NCBI GenBank assembly: GCA_003249955.1
Contig: QKHS01000048.1
Coordinates: 1-42,152, forward strand
Direction: 5' to 3'
DNA from: Bacteroidales bacterium
GTDB lineage: Bacteria > Bacteroidota > Bacteroidia > Bacteroidales > ML635J-15
DNA: 42,152 bases
Under the pieces are notes generated by a model. The model was not told the DNA's origin. It saw nothing but the letters and a program-made list of their open reading frames with translations, and did not search any database. This document shows positions 16,065 through 26,700 of this stretch, in pieces (the first letter of the stretch is position 1; every line of letters starts with the position of its first letter). The translations under genes and the position numbers were made by a program.

Positions 16065-17612
16065 TTATTTTTCCGGAATTATTTCAAAATCGGTACGTCT
16101 GTTTTGTGAGCGGCAAGACTCGCTGTCGTTATTTTCGCAACCTTTTACAGGTTTATCCGGACCATTTCCAACAATAACAAATCTATTTGCCGGCATGTTA
16201 TATTCGCTGATTAAATAATCTGCTACAGACTGAGCACGTTTTTTAGACAATTCAATATTTGCTTCTCTTGATCCTACATTATCTGTGTTCCCTTCAATAC
16301 GTATTTTTGCATTTGAAAACGCTTTTGCAATTGCTGTAAACTGTAAATCTATTATTTGTTTTGAATTTTCATCAAGTATATATTCTCCTGTTCGGAATGT
16401 TATTGTAACTTTCTTGCTTGAGATAGCTTCACTTTCCAGATCGTACTGAGTTGTGCTTTCAAAAACTTTTTGTGCTTCGCTTTGATGAGCAGGACCTTCC
16501 AGATTAACTCCTCCAACAATATCGGCAGCTATTAATCTCCAACTACGGGCATTTGCCGTGTTGTAGCCAACAGCATCATATTTTAGCTTCATTTTGTTAT
16601 AAAGCTCTTCTCCGGTTATTCCGGTATAATTAAGATTTAGTCCGAAGAAATCAAGATTGTCTCCATGTGTTGCCAGTCTGACATTATTAATAGCATCATA
16701 ACAAAAGTCCTCTGGTTGATTTAGTCCGTCGGCAAGAATTTTTGCAGCCTTTTTCTTATTTGCATCACTTTGATTAATTTCTGATGAACCAATCATCCAA
16801 CCTTCGTATAAATCCTGTAATTGTGCTTTGTATTTCTGGATAAAATCTTTTTTTGCAATAAATACATCCGCAATTATATGAGAAGCATTCTTTGTACTTT
16901 CCAAAACTCTCGATCCTGCAACTTTTGTTACGCAATCAATATCGTCCGGACTCCAAACAACAGCAGCATCAACGGTTTTAGATTTAAATGCATCAGCAGC
17001 GTCAATTGCGCTGGGAACTTCTACTATTGTAACATCTTGCATGGAAAGATCTCCGGCTTCGAGTAACCATAAAAGGAAAGAGTGTGACGGGGTCATTGGT
17101 GCAACGGCAATCTTCATTCCTTTTAAGTCACTTACAGAGTTTATTCCGCGGCGAACAACAATAGCATCTCCTCCACGGCTCCAATCCGCCTGAAAAACAA
17201 CCTGAGGATCATATTTTGCCAGACCTTCCATTTCGGTAGGAAGAGCATCTATTGTAGCCCAGAGTAAATCTATGCTTCCATTTTTAAAAGCTTCACGTGA
17301 TGCATCAAAATCATCCAATACAATGAATTTTACACTAAATCCGTAATCTTTGTAATACCGGGATTCTTTATTGGCATCAAAGCCTTCGTTAAAGTATTGT
17401 CCGCCTGCATATCCTCCCCATGTAACTACCCCGATATTAATTACCGGTTTGTAGCCTGAAGGTGTATTCTCATCAGCCTCTATATTGTCATTATTTTTGT
17501 TTTTCCCAATATTTGTGTTTTGACTGAGATAATACAATCCGAAACCTACGCCTGCAATAATTATTAATGTAATTAATAATTTTGAAAATGGTGTTAATTT
17601 TGTTTTTTCCAT
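16065..17612 (-). CDS. Membrane-anchored ABC solute-binding protein fused to an OmpA domain
   Basis: A 515-residue fusion. An uncleaved-looking N-terminal helix (11-29, no lipobox) is followed by a charged Asn-rich linker (31-52). Residues about 55-370 form a periplasmic binding domain of the NMT1/SsuA/phosphate-binding kind: VINIGVVTWGGYAGG, NGSIDLLWATIDALP, DLKGMKIAVAP, DAAVVWSPDD. Residues about 400-513 are an OmpA-type peptidoglycan-binding domain: EGNTDNVGSREANIELSKKRAQ contains the Asp444 and Arg459 that contact diaminopimelate. The domain ends with a Cys492/Cys500 loop and NRRTDFEI. The protein would span from the inner membrane to the cell wall, with the ligand site between. The ligand cannot be deduced; database names such as phosphate-binding should not be trusted here. 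Confidence 0.9.
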   Translation of the reverse strand: MEKTKLTPFSKLLITLIIIAGVGFGLYYLSQNTNIGKNKNNDNIEADENTPSGYKPVINIGVVTWGGYAGGQYFNEGFDANKESRYYKDYGFSVKFIVLDDFDASREAFKNGSIDLLWATIDALPTEMEGLAKYDPQVVFQADWSRGGDAIVVRRGINSVSDLKGMKIAVAPMTPSHSFLLWLLEAGDLSMQDVTIVEVPSAIDAADAFKSKTVDAAVVWSPDDIDCVTKVAGSRVLESTKNASHIIADVFIAKKDFIQKYKAQLQDLYEGWMIGSSEINQSDANKKKAAKILADGLNQPEDFCYDAINNVRLATHGDNLDFFGLNLNYTGITGEELYNKMKLKYDAVGYNTANARSWRLIAADIVGGVNLEGPAHQSEAQKVFESTTQYDLESEAISSKKVTITFRTGEYILDENSKQIIDLQFTAIAKAFSNAKIRIEGNTDNVGSREANIELSKKRAQSVADYLISEYNMPANRFVIVGNGPDKPVKGCENNDSESCRSQNRRTDFEIIPEK

Positions 17613-17622
17613 TTTTTTAAGT

Positions 17623-18639
17623 TTAAATGTTAAATAAATCGCTGTATTGGTTTTTATCAGATTTTTTAGATCCGCCTATTGGCTTGTCAAGATCAACGAA
17701 ATCTGTGTCGCTTTGTGATTTGTTTATAAGAATATCTTTATCATTGCCCAGTAATAATGAAACTCCTTCTTTCTCCCATTTTTCAAGTAATTGTAAGCCT
17801 TCTTCTTCGAAAATGCCGTTTTGTAAATCAATAGATTTAACAAAATTACTTGACATTTCCATAAATCGTTCCATTTCACCAATTTTAAGACTGACATCAT
17901 TAGCTATAGACTCAAGTGCTCTGTCAAACATTTCCCGTTTATCACTATTTCCGGCTATTATATTCATTGCCGATTTCATTGCCGAATGGCTTGCCCTGAT
18001 TGCTTTTCGTTCTTGTTCTTTGACCATTACCTGATCTTCAATGTCTTCAAGCATAATCTCGGAATTCTCGTACATTTTTATCAATACCCTATAAAGTAAT
18101 TCAAGTTTTTTATACAGCTCGTCATAACGCATATTGGATTCCTTTAGCCGTCCGGCTTTTCTTGATTTGATAATCATTATGGCAGACTGATCTGTCGCTT
18201 TTGCCTGGCTGGCTAAATTGAGATTGTTTTTTATGTTTTTCTCATTATCTTCTATCAGCATTTTTAAGCGTTGCATCTGGCCTTTTACTATGCCCAGTTG
18301 TTTGCTCATATTATTAAGATTCCCTTTTAATTCTCCTATATATGTTTTTAAAATTCCGATAGGGTCGATCTGAATAAATAAACCGGTAAGCCATCGCATA
18401 AATGATTTGTACATGTAAAAAACCAGATTTCTTACTTTTTTATCTAAAACGATGTAAATCAAAGCCCCCAATGCCAGCAAAAGGAATGACAAATAAAGCA
18501 TGTTTGATGCCAGCACAATCAGATATGGCAATAAATAATACAGCAGGACTCCCAGGCCACCGATGATTGCGACCAAACCTGCTTTCCCTACTTTTCCTTC
18601 AGGACGTTTCCAAAAATTTGTGAATGAGTTGTTCTCCAT
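17623..18639 (-). CDS. Two-TM coiled-coil membrane protein of unknown function
   Basis: A 338-residue protein with two adjacent membrane helices (about 20-41 and 46-66) near the N-terminus and then a long, mostly helical cytoplasmic part. Residues 105-290 are rich in Lys, Glu, Met and Leu with heptad-like spacing (GELKGNLNNMSKQLGIVKG, YDELYKKLELLYRVLIKMYE, QVMVKEQERKAIRASHSAMK). The C-terminal 40 residues are polar and probably disordered. I recognise no named family. The long helical arms recall PspA/Vipp1-like proteins, but that is only a resemblance in shape. It lies 11 bases before the ATG of the neighbour upstream and 10 bases before the binding-protein gene, so it belongs to the operon. 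Confidence 0.8.
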   Translation of the reverse strand: MENNSFTNFWKRPEGKVGKAGLVAIIGGLGVLLYYLLPYLIVLASNMLYLSFLLLALGALIYIVLDKKVRNLVFYMYKSFMRWLTGLFIQIDPIGILKTYIGELKGNLNNMSKQLGIVKGQMQRLKMLIEDNEKNIKNNLNLASQAKATDQSAIMIIKSRKAGRLKESNMRYDELYKKLELLYRVLIKMYENSEIMLEDIEDQVMVKEQERKAIRASHSAMKSAMNIIAGNSDKREMFDRALESIANDVSLKIGEMERFMEMSSNFVKSIDLQNGIFEEEGLQLLEKWEKEGVSLLLGNDKDILINKSQSDTDFVDLDKPIGGSKKSDKNQYSDLFNI

Positions 18640-18650
18640 AATAAGATTGA

Positions 18651-19319
18651 TTATTTAAGGTATTCCTTTATTTTATTTTTGTCTTGTTCCATCTGTGTTT
18701 CAAGTACAGAATATGATGCATTGAAATGAGAATCTGTTGTTTTTATCTTTTCTTCTGCAGCACTTACAAAACTATCTATTTCGTTCATTTCGGACTGATG
18801 TTTTCTTATTTCTTCAGTTAAATTCTGGATCATTTTACTCTTTTCCTGAATTTCAATGTTCAAGGCTTCCTTATCTTTGAGCTTTTTTTCAACATTAATG
18901 GAGTATTGTTCTTCGATCGTCTTTTTAAATTTTATTTCTTCTGATTTAAGGATTTTCTTGTAAAATTCAATAGACTCTAAAAGTTTTTCTACAGTAACTC
19001 CCATCGTTGATGCTGTTGCATAAGAGGATCTGAATTTGGTGGCTTCATCCATGGGAAAGGTTTCCAGAGATTTAAGAGATCTGCGATATTCCAGATAGTC
19101 GAAACCACTTTGGTTATTTTCTTCGATCGCGTTCAAAAGTTTTTCTAAAATTGCATTGTCAACAACAGGCTTGGAACCAGAAGTATTATCCGGATTTATG
19201 TTATTAACATTTTTACCGGATTTTCCCTGATCAGAAGCAGCATTCTTTTCACCTGCAGTGTTGTCTGTCGTATTATCTTCCTCTGTAGTGAAGAATAATG
19301 ATTTTAAATTTTTTAACAT
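18651..19319 (-). CDS. Soluble coiled-coil protein of unknown function, first gene of the operon
   Basis: From ATG 19319 the protein has 222 residues. An upstream TTG would add 28 hydrophobic residues (rich in Phe, Ile and Tyr) that look like translated leader. MLKNLKSLFFTTEEDN is followed by a low-complexity Asn/Thr/Asp/Lys linker to about residue 55. Residues about 110-222 are a continuous charged helix (FYKKILKSEEIKFKKTI, NLTEEIRKHQSEMNEIDSF) with heptad pattern. There is no signal peptide or membrane helix. No family is recognised. As the promoter-proximal gene it may be a cytoplasmic partner of the two-TM coiled-coil protein that follows. Confidence 0.75.
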   Translation of the reverse strand: MLKNLKSLFFTTEEDNTTDNTAGEKNAASDQGKSGKNVNNINPDNTSGSKPVVDNAILEKLLNAIEENNQSGFDYLEYRRSLKSLETFPMDEATKFRSSYATASTMGVTVEKLLESIEFYKKILKSEEIKFKKTIEEQYSINVEKKLKDKEALNIEIQEKSKMIQNLTEEIRKHQSEMNEIDSFVSAAEEKIKTTDSHFNASYSVLETQMEQDKNKIKEYLK

Positions 19320-19391
19320 AGTTGTCAGTTTTATTATGGACGAAAAATAGTAAAAAGTTTTAAAATTAAGATTGTAAAAAATGATTATTTG

Positions 19392-19399
19392 CAAAAATA
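19392..19399 (-). promoter_or_regulatory. Candidate -7 box for the six-gene ABC/AAA+ operon
   Basis: On the minus strand TATTTTTG matches TAnnTTTG. It would give a leader of about 65 bases before ATG 19319. No good -33 TTTG is present at 17-21 bases, so an additional activator or another promoter is possible. Confidence 0.35.
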
Positions 19400-19659
19400 A
19401 CAAAAAATCTGATTCATTACGGAAATCAATAAATAATCTGCAGTATTATTATATTAAAAACAAACATTAAGAAGTTGCTTTATTAGGATAATTGTAGAGA
19501 TTATAAGTAAACATGTCATGTTTTGTCATAAAATATCTTTAAAAATATAATATATAACCTTAAACAGATAATAATTTTGATCCGGAAAAACATAAAGACG
19601 ATTAAATATGACTATGATTTGAAGTATTTTATGTGGTTGATTTATATTGGTTAAATCAA

Positions 19660-19691
19660 TTGTGGCTGTATTCTTAAATTTGTTATTTTTG
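19660..19691 (+). promoter_or_regulatory. Promoter of the lipoprotein gene
   Basis: TTG (19660-19662) is followed after 21 bases by TATTTTTG (19684-19691), a TAnnTTTG -7 box. Transcription would begin near 19698, about 15 bases before the ATG at 19713. Confidence 0.5.
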
Positions 19692-19712
19692 CATAAACCA
19701 AAATCAAAAAAT

Positions 19713-20399
19713 ATGAAAAAAGCACTATTAATTATTATCTTCACAATTGCCTCTGTTTATTTCTTCAGCTCTTGTGAAAGAGAAAGCAGTTCAGATGTTA
19801 ATCAGGACAGAATTTATGCCCTTTATGAGGTAGTTTATAATCAGACTCAGGATATTTCTTATGCAAGAGCATCGTTCTTTTTTGGAAGCATAACCGGAAC
19901 AAAGCTCGAACTTGCCGATCCGAGCTATGTTAAGTTTAATGATACTCCTCTTGGTTTTAAAGAAGCATTGGCCTATTACGAAACCCAGATTGCCGGATAT
20001 ACCAATACCGGAAATTTTACATGGGAGGATACAGAAGGCAATGTTTTTGTAAATACAGCCACCGTTAAAGAGATTGCATTTCCGGCAGTACTTGATACAA
20101 TTGTAAAAGGACAGTCTTATGAATTGACCTGGGTAGGAGACTCTCTTACCAGTGGGGAAAGTGTTTACGCATATGTTGACGGAACGGCAGAGAGTGATGA
20201 AATTAATGTTTATCAAAATACTCAATATGCCACAAGCCTGGTTATGACAGCCGTGCAAACAGACAAACTAACAGCAGGAACCAACACAATTTTTATGAGA
20301 AGAAGACACGAAACAGATGCTCAGCAGAAAACATCTGCCGGGGCAGATTGTGCAGGGGTTTACGAGACATTGACAGTAAATATTGAAGTAAAAGAATAG
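19713..20399 (+). CDS. Lipoprotein of unknown function
   Basis: From ATG 19713 the protein has 228 residues. MKKALLIIIFTIASVYFFSSC is a signal peptide ending in a lipobox with the lipidated Cys near residue 21, followed by ERESSSD, so it is anchored in a membrane after export. The mature part is beta-rich with repeated Tyr/Thr residues. It contains an Ig-like segment near residues 125-200 (VKGQSYELTWVGDSLTSGESVYAYVDG). A longer version from an upstream TTG (19647) would cover the promoter and is rejected. No family is recognised. It is a single gene with its own promoter and terminator. Confidence 0.82.
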   Translation: MKKALLIIIFTIASVYFFSSCERESSSDVNQDRIYALYEVVYNQTQDISYARASFFFGSITGTKLELADPSYVKFNDTPLGFKEALAYYETQIAGYTNTGNFTWEDTEGNVFVNTATVKEIAFPAVLDTIVKGQSYELTWVGDSLTSGESVYAYVDGTAESDEINVYQNTQYATSLVMTAVQTDKLTAGTNTIFMRRRHETDAQQKTSAGADCAGVYETLTVNIEVKE

Positions 20400-20428
20400 A
20401 AACTAAAATATTGATTTTATTTATTTTT

Positions 20429-20458
20429 AATGGGATAATGCAATTGTGTTATCCCATT
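20429..20458 (+). terminator. Terminator of the lipoprotein gene
   Basis: AATGGGATAA (20429-20438) pairs perfectly with TTATCCCATT (20449-20458) across a 10-base loop. It lies 30 bases after the stop codon at 20399 and is followed by an AT-rich run. Confidence 0.7.
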
Positions 20459-20630
20459 ATTATTTCTATGTGTATAATTTCAAAATCATGAAATTATCTC
20501 TTTTTGTAATGTATATTCTAAATTAATTCAATTTCTAACTCATTGATTTTGAGCGAATTATAAAATGTTTTAAAAATAAGGACGCTTTTTATTAGAATGA
20601 TTCTAAACAAAAGTTAATAAGTGCTGTTTT

Positions 20631-20638
20631 TACATTTG
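20631..20638 (+). promoter_or_regulatory. Candidate -7 box of the giant surface protein gene
   Basis: TACATTTG exactly matches TAnnTTTG. A -33 TTTG is not seen at the usual distance. If used, transcription starts near 20645 and the G9 tract falls in the untranslated leader of about 110 bases. Confidence 0.45.
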
Positions 20639-20686
20639 AGGTATAAATTATAATCTGGTTTTTAAAATATAATGCCGGAGAAAAAA

Positions 20687-20695
20687 GGGGGGGGG
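20687..20695 (+). repeat. G9 homopolymer tract, possible phase-variation site
   Basis: Nine consecutive G, preceded by six A, lie in a strongly AT-rich leader 60 bases upstream of the giant surface protein ATG. A T8 run follows at 20701-20708. Such G tracts are prone to slipped-strand length change and often control surface protein genes. Confidence 0.6.
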
Positions 20696-20754
20696 AATTA
20701 TTTTTTTTACTCATTTTATCAAGTTAGAATAAGTCTAAATAAAATTAAAAAGAA

Positions 20755-23700
20755 ATGAAAACAAAATTACAAATATCGAAGCTTGGAAAAACAAACTTCA
20801 AAAGAGGGTATTTTTTATTATACCCGATTTTAGTTATTGTTTTATTTTTTTCTACGTCATATTTGTCTGCACAGACAGCAACAATATTGAGTCCGGCTGG
20901 CGGTTTTGGCATAGATGGTGATTTGCGGTCGAATACTCCTGTTGTTGGTGTTGGTGACTGGGTTCAGGGTTCTGTCGGTTCCGGCGGATATGTTTTTAAT
21001 AATGACGGAACTCCGGTAGATCCGTTAAATACAAAACTGGTTTTGGACCCCTATGATCAAACGACAGATTTGATTTTTCAGGGAAGTAAGTTTAATCAGG
21101 ACCCCAATTCCTGGGCCTGGGCTTATGGAAAAGCAAGCGGGAAGAACGATATCCGGAATGTTATGTATCATATTGGTACAGATGCTTCCAATGACCTTTG
21201 GGTTATTTTAGGAAGTGACAGGTTTACAACTTCCGGTACGAGTTATATTGATTTTGAGTTTCTGCAAAATACAGTTACCAGAAATGATTCTTATGGCTTT
21301 AATTCAGCGGGTCCCGATGGAGGCAGAACTGTAAATGACCTTGTAATTTCTATGGAATATAGTAATGGAGGTTCAACAGGCAATGTCCGTTTTTATTTAT
21401 GGGAACCGGTTGGTGCGGGGTTTGATTATGTTTTGCAAACTGTTTCCCCCGGTGTCGCTTTTGCTGCAACCAATGCTGTTAATGTCGACGTCCCTTTCGG
21501 GGCATTTGGTTCTACAGAATACACCCCTTATCAATTTGTTGAAGCTGCTGTAAATATTTCAGACTTGTTTGGTGCAATAAATCCTTGTTTTGGAATTAAT
21601 GCAAAAACAATAATTGTGAAAACAAAAGCTTCGACTTCACTATCTGCAAACCTTGGAGATTTTGTTGAACCAATTCAGGTAAAATTGAGTTTTGGTACGG
21701 CGGATATTAGTTATGATAATTCAGATATATTATGCCCGTCAGGAAGTGCTTTTGTAAACTTAACCGGTATTACGGGAGGAACTTTTTCTTCGTCTCCGGC
21801 AGGATTAGCAATTAATTCGTTAACAGGTGAAATTGATCTGGCAAATAGTAATCCCGGAACATATACTGTAAGGTATGATTTTGTAAGTAATTCTTGTGCA
21901 CGGTTTACAACAACTGAGGTAACTGTTGTTGAACCTGCAACACCTCCGCTAACAGCGGTTTCTGATTTAGATCTGCTTTGTGCAGATTACTCCGGAAATA
22001 TTACTTTGTCCGCAACAGGAGGAAGTGGCGTTACTTTAAACTGGTATTCAGGTTCATGCAATGGAACTTTAGTTGGTACAGGGAACAATTTAGTAATTCC
22101 TGCACCGACAATTACAACAACATATTATGCTGCATGGGAAAATCCTTGCGGAATTTCTTCATGTAAGGAGGTAACTGTTACTGTACTTCCTGTGGTTGTA
22201 GTTAATCCCGGTATTACTGCAGCCATTTCGTTTTATAATGCTACAGATGGAGAACTCACAATATCTGCATCAGGAGGAACCGGGATTTATACTTATTCTC
22301 TGAATGGAAGCTTGCCTCAGGCATCAAATGTCTTCTCAGGACTTTCATCAGGAAATTATATTATAGAAGTTTTTGATTCTCATGGATGTACAGGAATTGC
22401 CAATATTACAATTCCCAATGCCCTGGAAATAATTGCTGTTGATGATAGTGGAACTGTAAATGGGATGACTGGTGGTACCGCAGTTTCAGATGTTTTGGTA
22501 AATGATATTTTAAATAATTCTGTAGTTAACCCGGCAGATGTAGATATTTCTTTTATAAGTTCTACCGATCCGGCTGTTACTCTTGTTGGTTCATCTGTTG
22601 AAGTTGCAGCAGGAACTGTTTCAGGTACATACTATCTTACATATCAGATATGTGAAAATGCAAATCCGACAAACTGTGACCAGGCAATAGTAACAGTTGT
22701 GGTCTCTTCTGCACCGATAATTGCAAATGATGATAATGCAGGTGGAATTAATGGTTATGATGGGGTTATTGGCGTCCTCAATGTATTTGATAATGATTTG
22801 CTTAACGGGCTTCCGGTTAATCCGGTTGATGTCACCCTTACAGAAACTGTTGCTGATCCAAACGGATATCTTACATTAAATCCTGATGGTTCTGTTGACG
22901 TTGCTGCCGGGACTCCTGCGGGGACCTATAATCTTACTTACCGGATTTGTGAAGTGTTAAACCCTTCAAATTGTGATGATGCAATTGTTACAGTTACTGT
23001 GGCTTTTACACCAATTCTTGCAGTTGATGATTCTGCAACCGGAGTAGATGGAACTGCCGGAGCAATAAATGTTTTAAATGTATTTGACAACGACCTTTTA
23101 AATGGCGACCCGGTTATACCGTCAGAAGTAACTCTTACTTTGGTTAGTCCTAATGCTCATCTTACTTTAAACCCGGATGGTTCTGTTGACGTTCTTCCAT
23201 TTACTCCCGGAGGAACATATACATTAACATATCAGATTTGCGAGGTTTTAAATCCGGCCAATTGCGATCAGGCAGTAGTTACAATCCAGGTAATTAAAAC
23301 TTCTGATGTTTCGATAGTAAAATCACAGATTAATCCTTCAAATTTACCGGTTGGATCAATTGCCGGATTAATTAATGTTTTCCCTTCTGAAATTGTTGCA
23401 GGAACAAAAATATATTATTTTTTACATGTATTAAATAATGGTCCCGATCACTCTATTAATGCATTAATTACAGATAATCTTCCGGTGGGTATTACAAACC
23501 CTGAGTATTCACTTAATTTCGGGAACTCGTGGTTTCCGTGGGGTGGAACACGAATGTTGCTTGATTTCGATTTCCCGGGAGTTAATTATGTTATGCTTCG
23601 TGGAGATGTTGATCCGGATGCAACCGGAACATTAACCAACACAGGGACTGTTTATAGCTCTGTTACATTTGATCCTGACCTGACAAATAATGAATCTACA

Positions 23701-26700
23701 GTTGTTACAAATATTATTCAGTCTGCAGATCTTAATTTAACAAAACAGGCACTTACATCCCCGGTTTTAATAGGTGGAACAATTGTTTACAGAATAATTG
23801 TTACTAACTACGGGCCATCAACAGCAACAGATGTTACAATTTCGGATAATATTGATCCTGCTGTTATTGCAAATCCCGAATATTCTGTTGATGGTGGTTT
23901 AACATGGGTTGGTCCGTGGACAGGAAGCCTTAACGTGGGAGATCTTAGTCCGTCTGCAAGTTTTTATTTAAGAATACGCGGAACAGTTATAGATGTTTCT
24001 CCTGCTCCTAACGTTGATCCGATTCCAAATACAGCTTCAGTTACATCAAATGAGCCGGACCCGGACAATACAAACAACGAAGAAACGATATACACTCCTC
24101 TTAATACTGATGCCGATTTGTCAATTGTGAAAACAGGCCCGGCTTCAGTTATTGCCGGAACAGAAATTCAATATACAATTACAGTTGCAAACAACAGTAA
24201 TACTTTTGATGCTGTTGGCGTACATGTAAATGATATTATTAATCCTGCAATTATTGCAAATCCTGAATATTCCGTTGATGGAGGGATAACATGGCTGCCA
24301 TGGACAAACACTTACAATATAGGGACAATGTTACCACTTTCAAACTTTGAAATTTTAGTCAGGGGAACAGTCCGCAGCAGTGTTGTAAATGATATTCCGA
24401 ATACAGCAGAGGTTGAGTCTGACACTCCCGATTCAGATCAGACAAATAATACTTCAACAATAATAACTCCGGTTGAACTTATTGCAGATCTTGAAATTAT
24501 AAAAATTCAGATAGATCCTTCTATTATTCCTATTGACTCAACACAGTTATTCGGTGATCCTTATGCGCTTATGATTGATCCGCTGGAAATTACTGCAGGT
24601 GATTCAATTTATTATGTATTGATTTATACCAATCATGGCCCGAGTGATGTAACCAATTCCGAGATTACCGACTTGTTGCCTGCAGGCATATCAAGTTTTA
24701 TGGCATCAAGATGTCAGGCGAACTACGGAGCATGGACTGATTCGGGTAACCAGGGTACCATTGTAGCTGGCGGAAGATGTCTTATCATTTTCAGAGGAGT
24801 TGTTGAGCTTGATGCGAGTGGTAATATTGTAAATACCGCATCCATTACAAATACTGACGGGATTTTTGATCCGGATCTTACAAATAATGAGTCAACTGTA
24901 ATTACACCGGTAACGGCCAGAGCAGACCTGAGCATTTTGAAAACAGTTGACAACAGCACTCCTTATGTTGGCAGTGATGTTACATTTACAGTTACTGTTA
25001 CCAATATTGGCCCCAACGATGCAACAAATGCAGAAGTTACCGATTTACTTCCGGACGGATACACCTATGTTTCACATACTGTGTCATCCGGGTCATATGA
25101 TTATATTACAGGTTTGTGGACAATCGGGACTGTAAGCTTTCCTGGTGCAGAAGTTTTAACTGTTACCGCAACCGTGAATTTACCGGGAGGTAACAATACT
25201 AATATTGCTACGGTTACAGGTCTCGATCAGTATGACCCTGAGTCAGGAAACGATGAAGATGATGAAACAACATATCCTGTAAATGTAATTATTGCCAATG
25301 ACGATAATGCAGGGCCGGTTAACGGTTACGAAGGAGTAACCAATGTTTTAAATGTATTTGATAATGATTTGTTAAATGGCTTTGCAGTTATTCCTGCAGA
25401 TTTGATTCTTACAGAAACTGTCCCGGAACCTAACGGATATTTAACTCTTAATTCAGATGGTTCTGTTGATGTTAATCCGGCAACACCGGCTGGTACACAT
25501 ACTCTTACTTATCAGATTTGCGAAGTTATAAATCCGTCAAATTGTGATGATGCCGTTGTAACGATAACAGTTGATGCTCCTCAGATTATTGCTAATGATG
25601 ATACTGCCGGAGGAATAAATGGTTATGACGGTTTAACCGGTGTTCTCAACGTATTTGATAATGATTTGTTAAACGGAGATCCTGTCATTCCTGCAGAAGT
25701 AATATTGACTGAAACTATTCCTGATCCAAACGGATACTTAACTTTGAATGCAGATGGAACAGTTGATGTTGCTGCCGGAACACCGGAAGGTACTTATACT
25801 TTAACATATCAGATTTGCGAGGTTTTAAATCCGTCAAATTGTGATGATGCTCTTGTAACGATAAGCGTTGATGCTCCTCAGATTATTGCTAATGATGATA
25901 CTGCCGGAGGAATAAATGGTTATGACGGTTTAACCGGTGTTCTCAATGTATTTGATAATGACTTGTTAAATGGTGACGCAGTTATTCCGGCAGAAGTAAT
26001 ATTAACTGAAATCATTCCTGATCCAAACGGATACTTAACTTTGAATGCAGATGGAACAGTTGATGTTGCTGCCGGAACGCCGGAAGGTACTTATACTTTA
26101 ACATATCAGATTTGTGAAGTTCTGAACCCGTCAAATTGCGATGATGCAATTGTAACAATTACTGTTGCAGCAACTTCAATTATTGCGGAGGACGATTTAT
26201 ATGAAAGTGTTAACGGATATGTAGGAGCCGTAAACATCTTAAATGTCTTTGATAATGACTTGCTTAATGGCAATCCTGTTAATCCTGCAGAAGTAATATT
26301 AACCGAAACTATTGCTGAACCAGACGGATATGTAATTCTTAACCCGGATGGTTCTGTTGATGTACCTGCCGGAACTCCTGCCGGAACATATTATCTTACT
26401 TATCAGATTTGTGAAGTTTTAAATCCCTCAAATTGTGACGAAGCTATTGTAAGTGTAAGAGTTGTTCCACCTCAAATTCTTGCTGTTGAAGATAATGCAA
26501 CCGGCATTAATGGATTTGATGGTGCAACGGATGTTCTTAATGTCTTTGATAATGACTTATTAAACTGGGACCCTGTTAATCCTGCTGAAGTTACTCTTGA
26601 GGAAACAGTCCCTGAGCCCAATGGTTACCTTACATTAAACCCTGACGGATCGGTAGATGTTACTCCCGGAACTTCTGCAGGAACATATACCTTGATTTAT

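Larger units (their letters stand above)
19320..19712. other. 393-bp divergent promoter region
   Basis: This AT-rich stretch separates the minus-strand operon from the plus-strand lipoprotein gene. It holds the two candidate promoters listed for those genes. Short frames in it have no coding character, and I see no RNA gene, repeat or terminator. Confidence 0.65.
20400..20754. other. 355-bp leader region of the giant surface protein gene
   Basis: After the terminator at 20429-20458 the region is very AT-rich. It contains a candidate -7 box (20631-20638), a G9 homopolymer (20687-20695) and a T8 homopolymer (20701-20708) before the ATG at 20755. No coding frame is credible. Confidence 0.65.

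Noticed and set aside
16065-17612. Phosphate-specific (PstS) annotation for the OmpA-fused binding protein
   Set aside because: The neighbouring permease and ATPase are of NitT/TauT type, there is no second permease, PstB or PhoU, and no phosphate-contact motif is evident. The ligand is left open.
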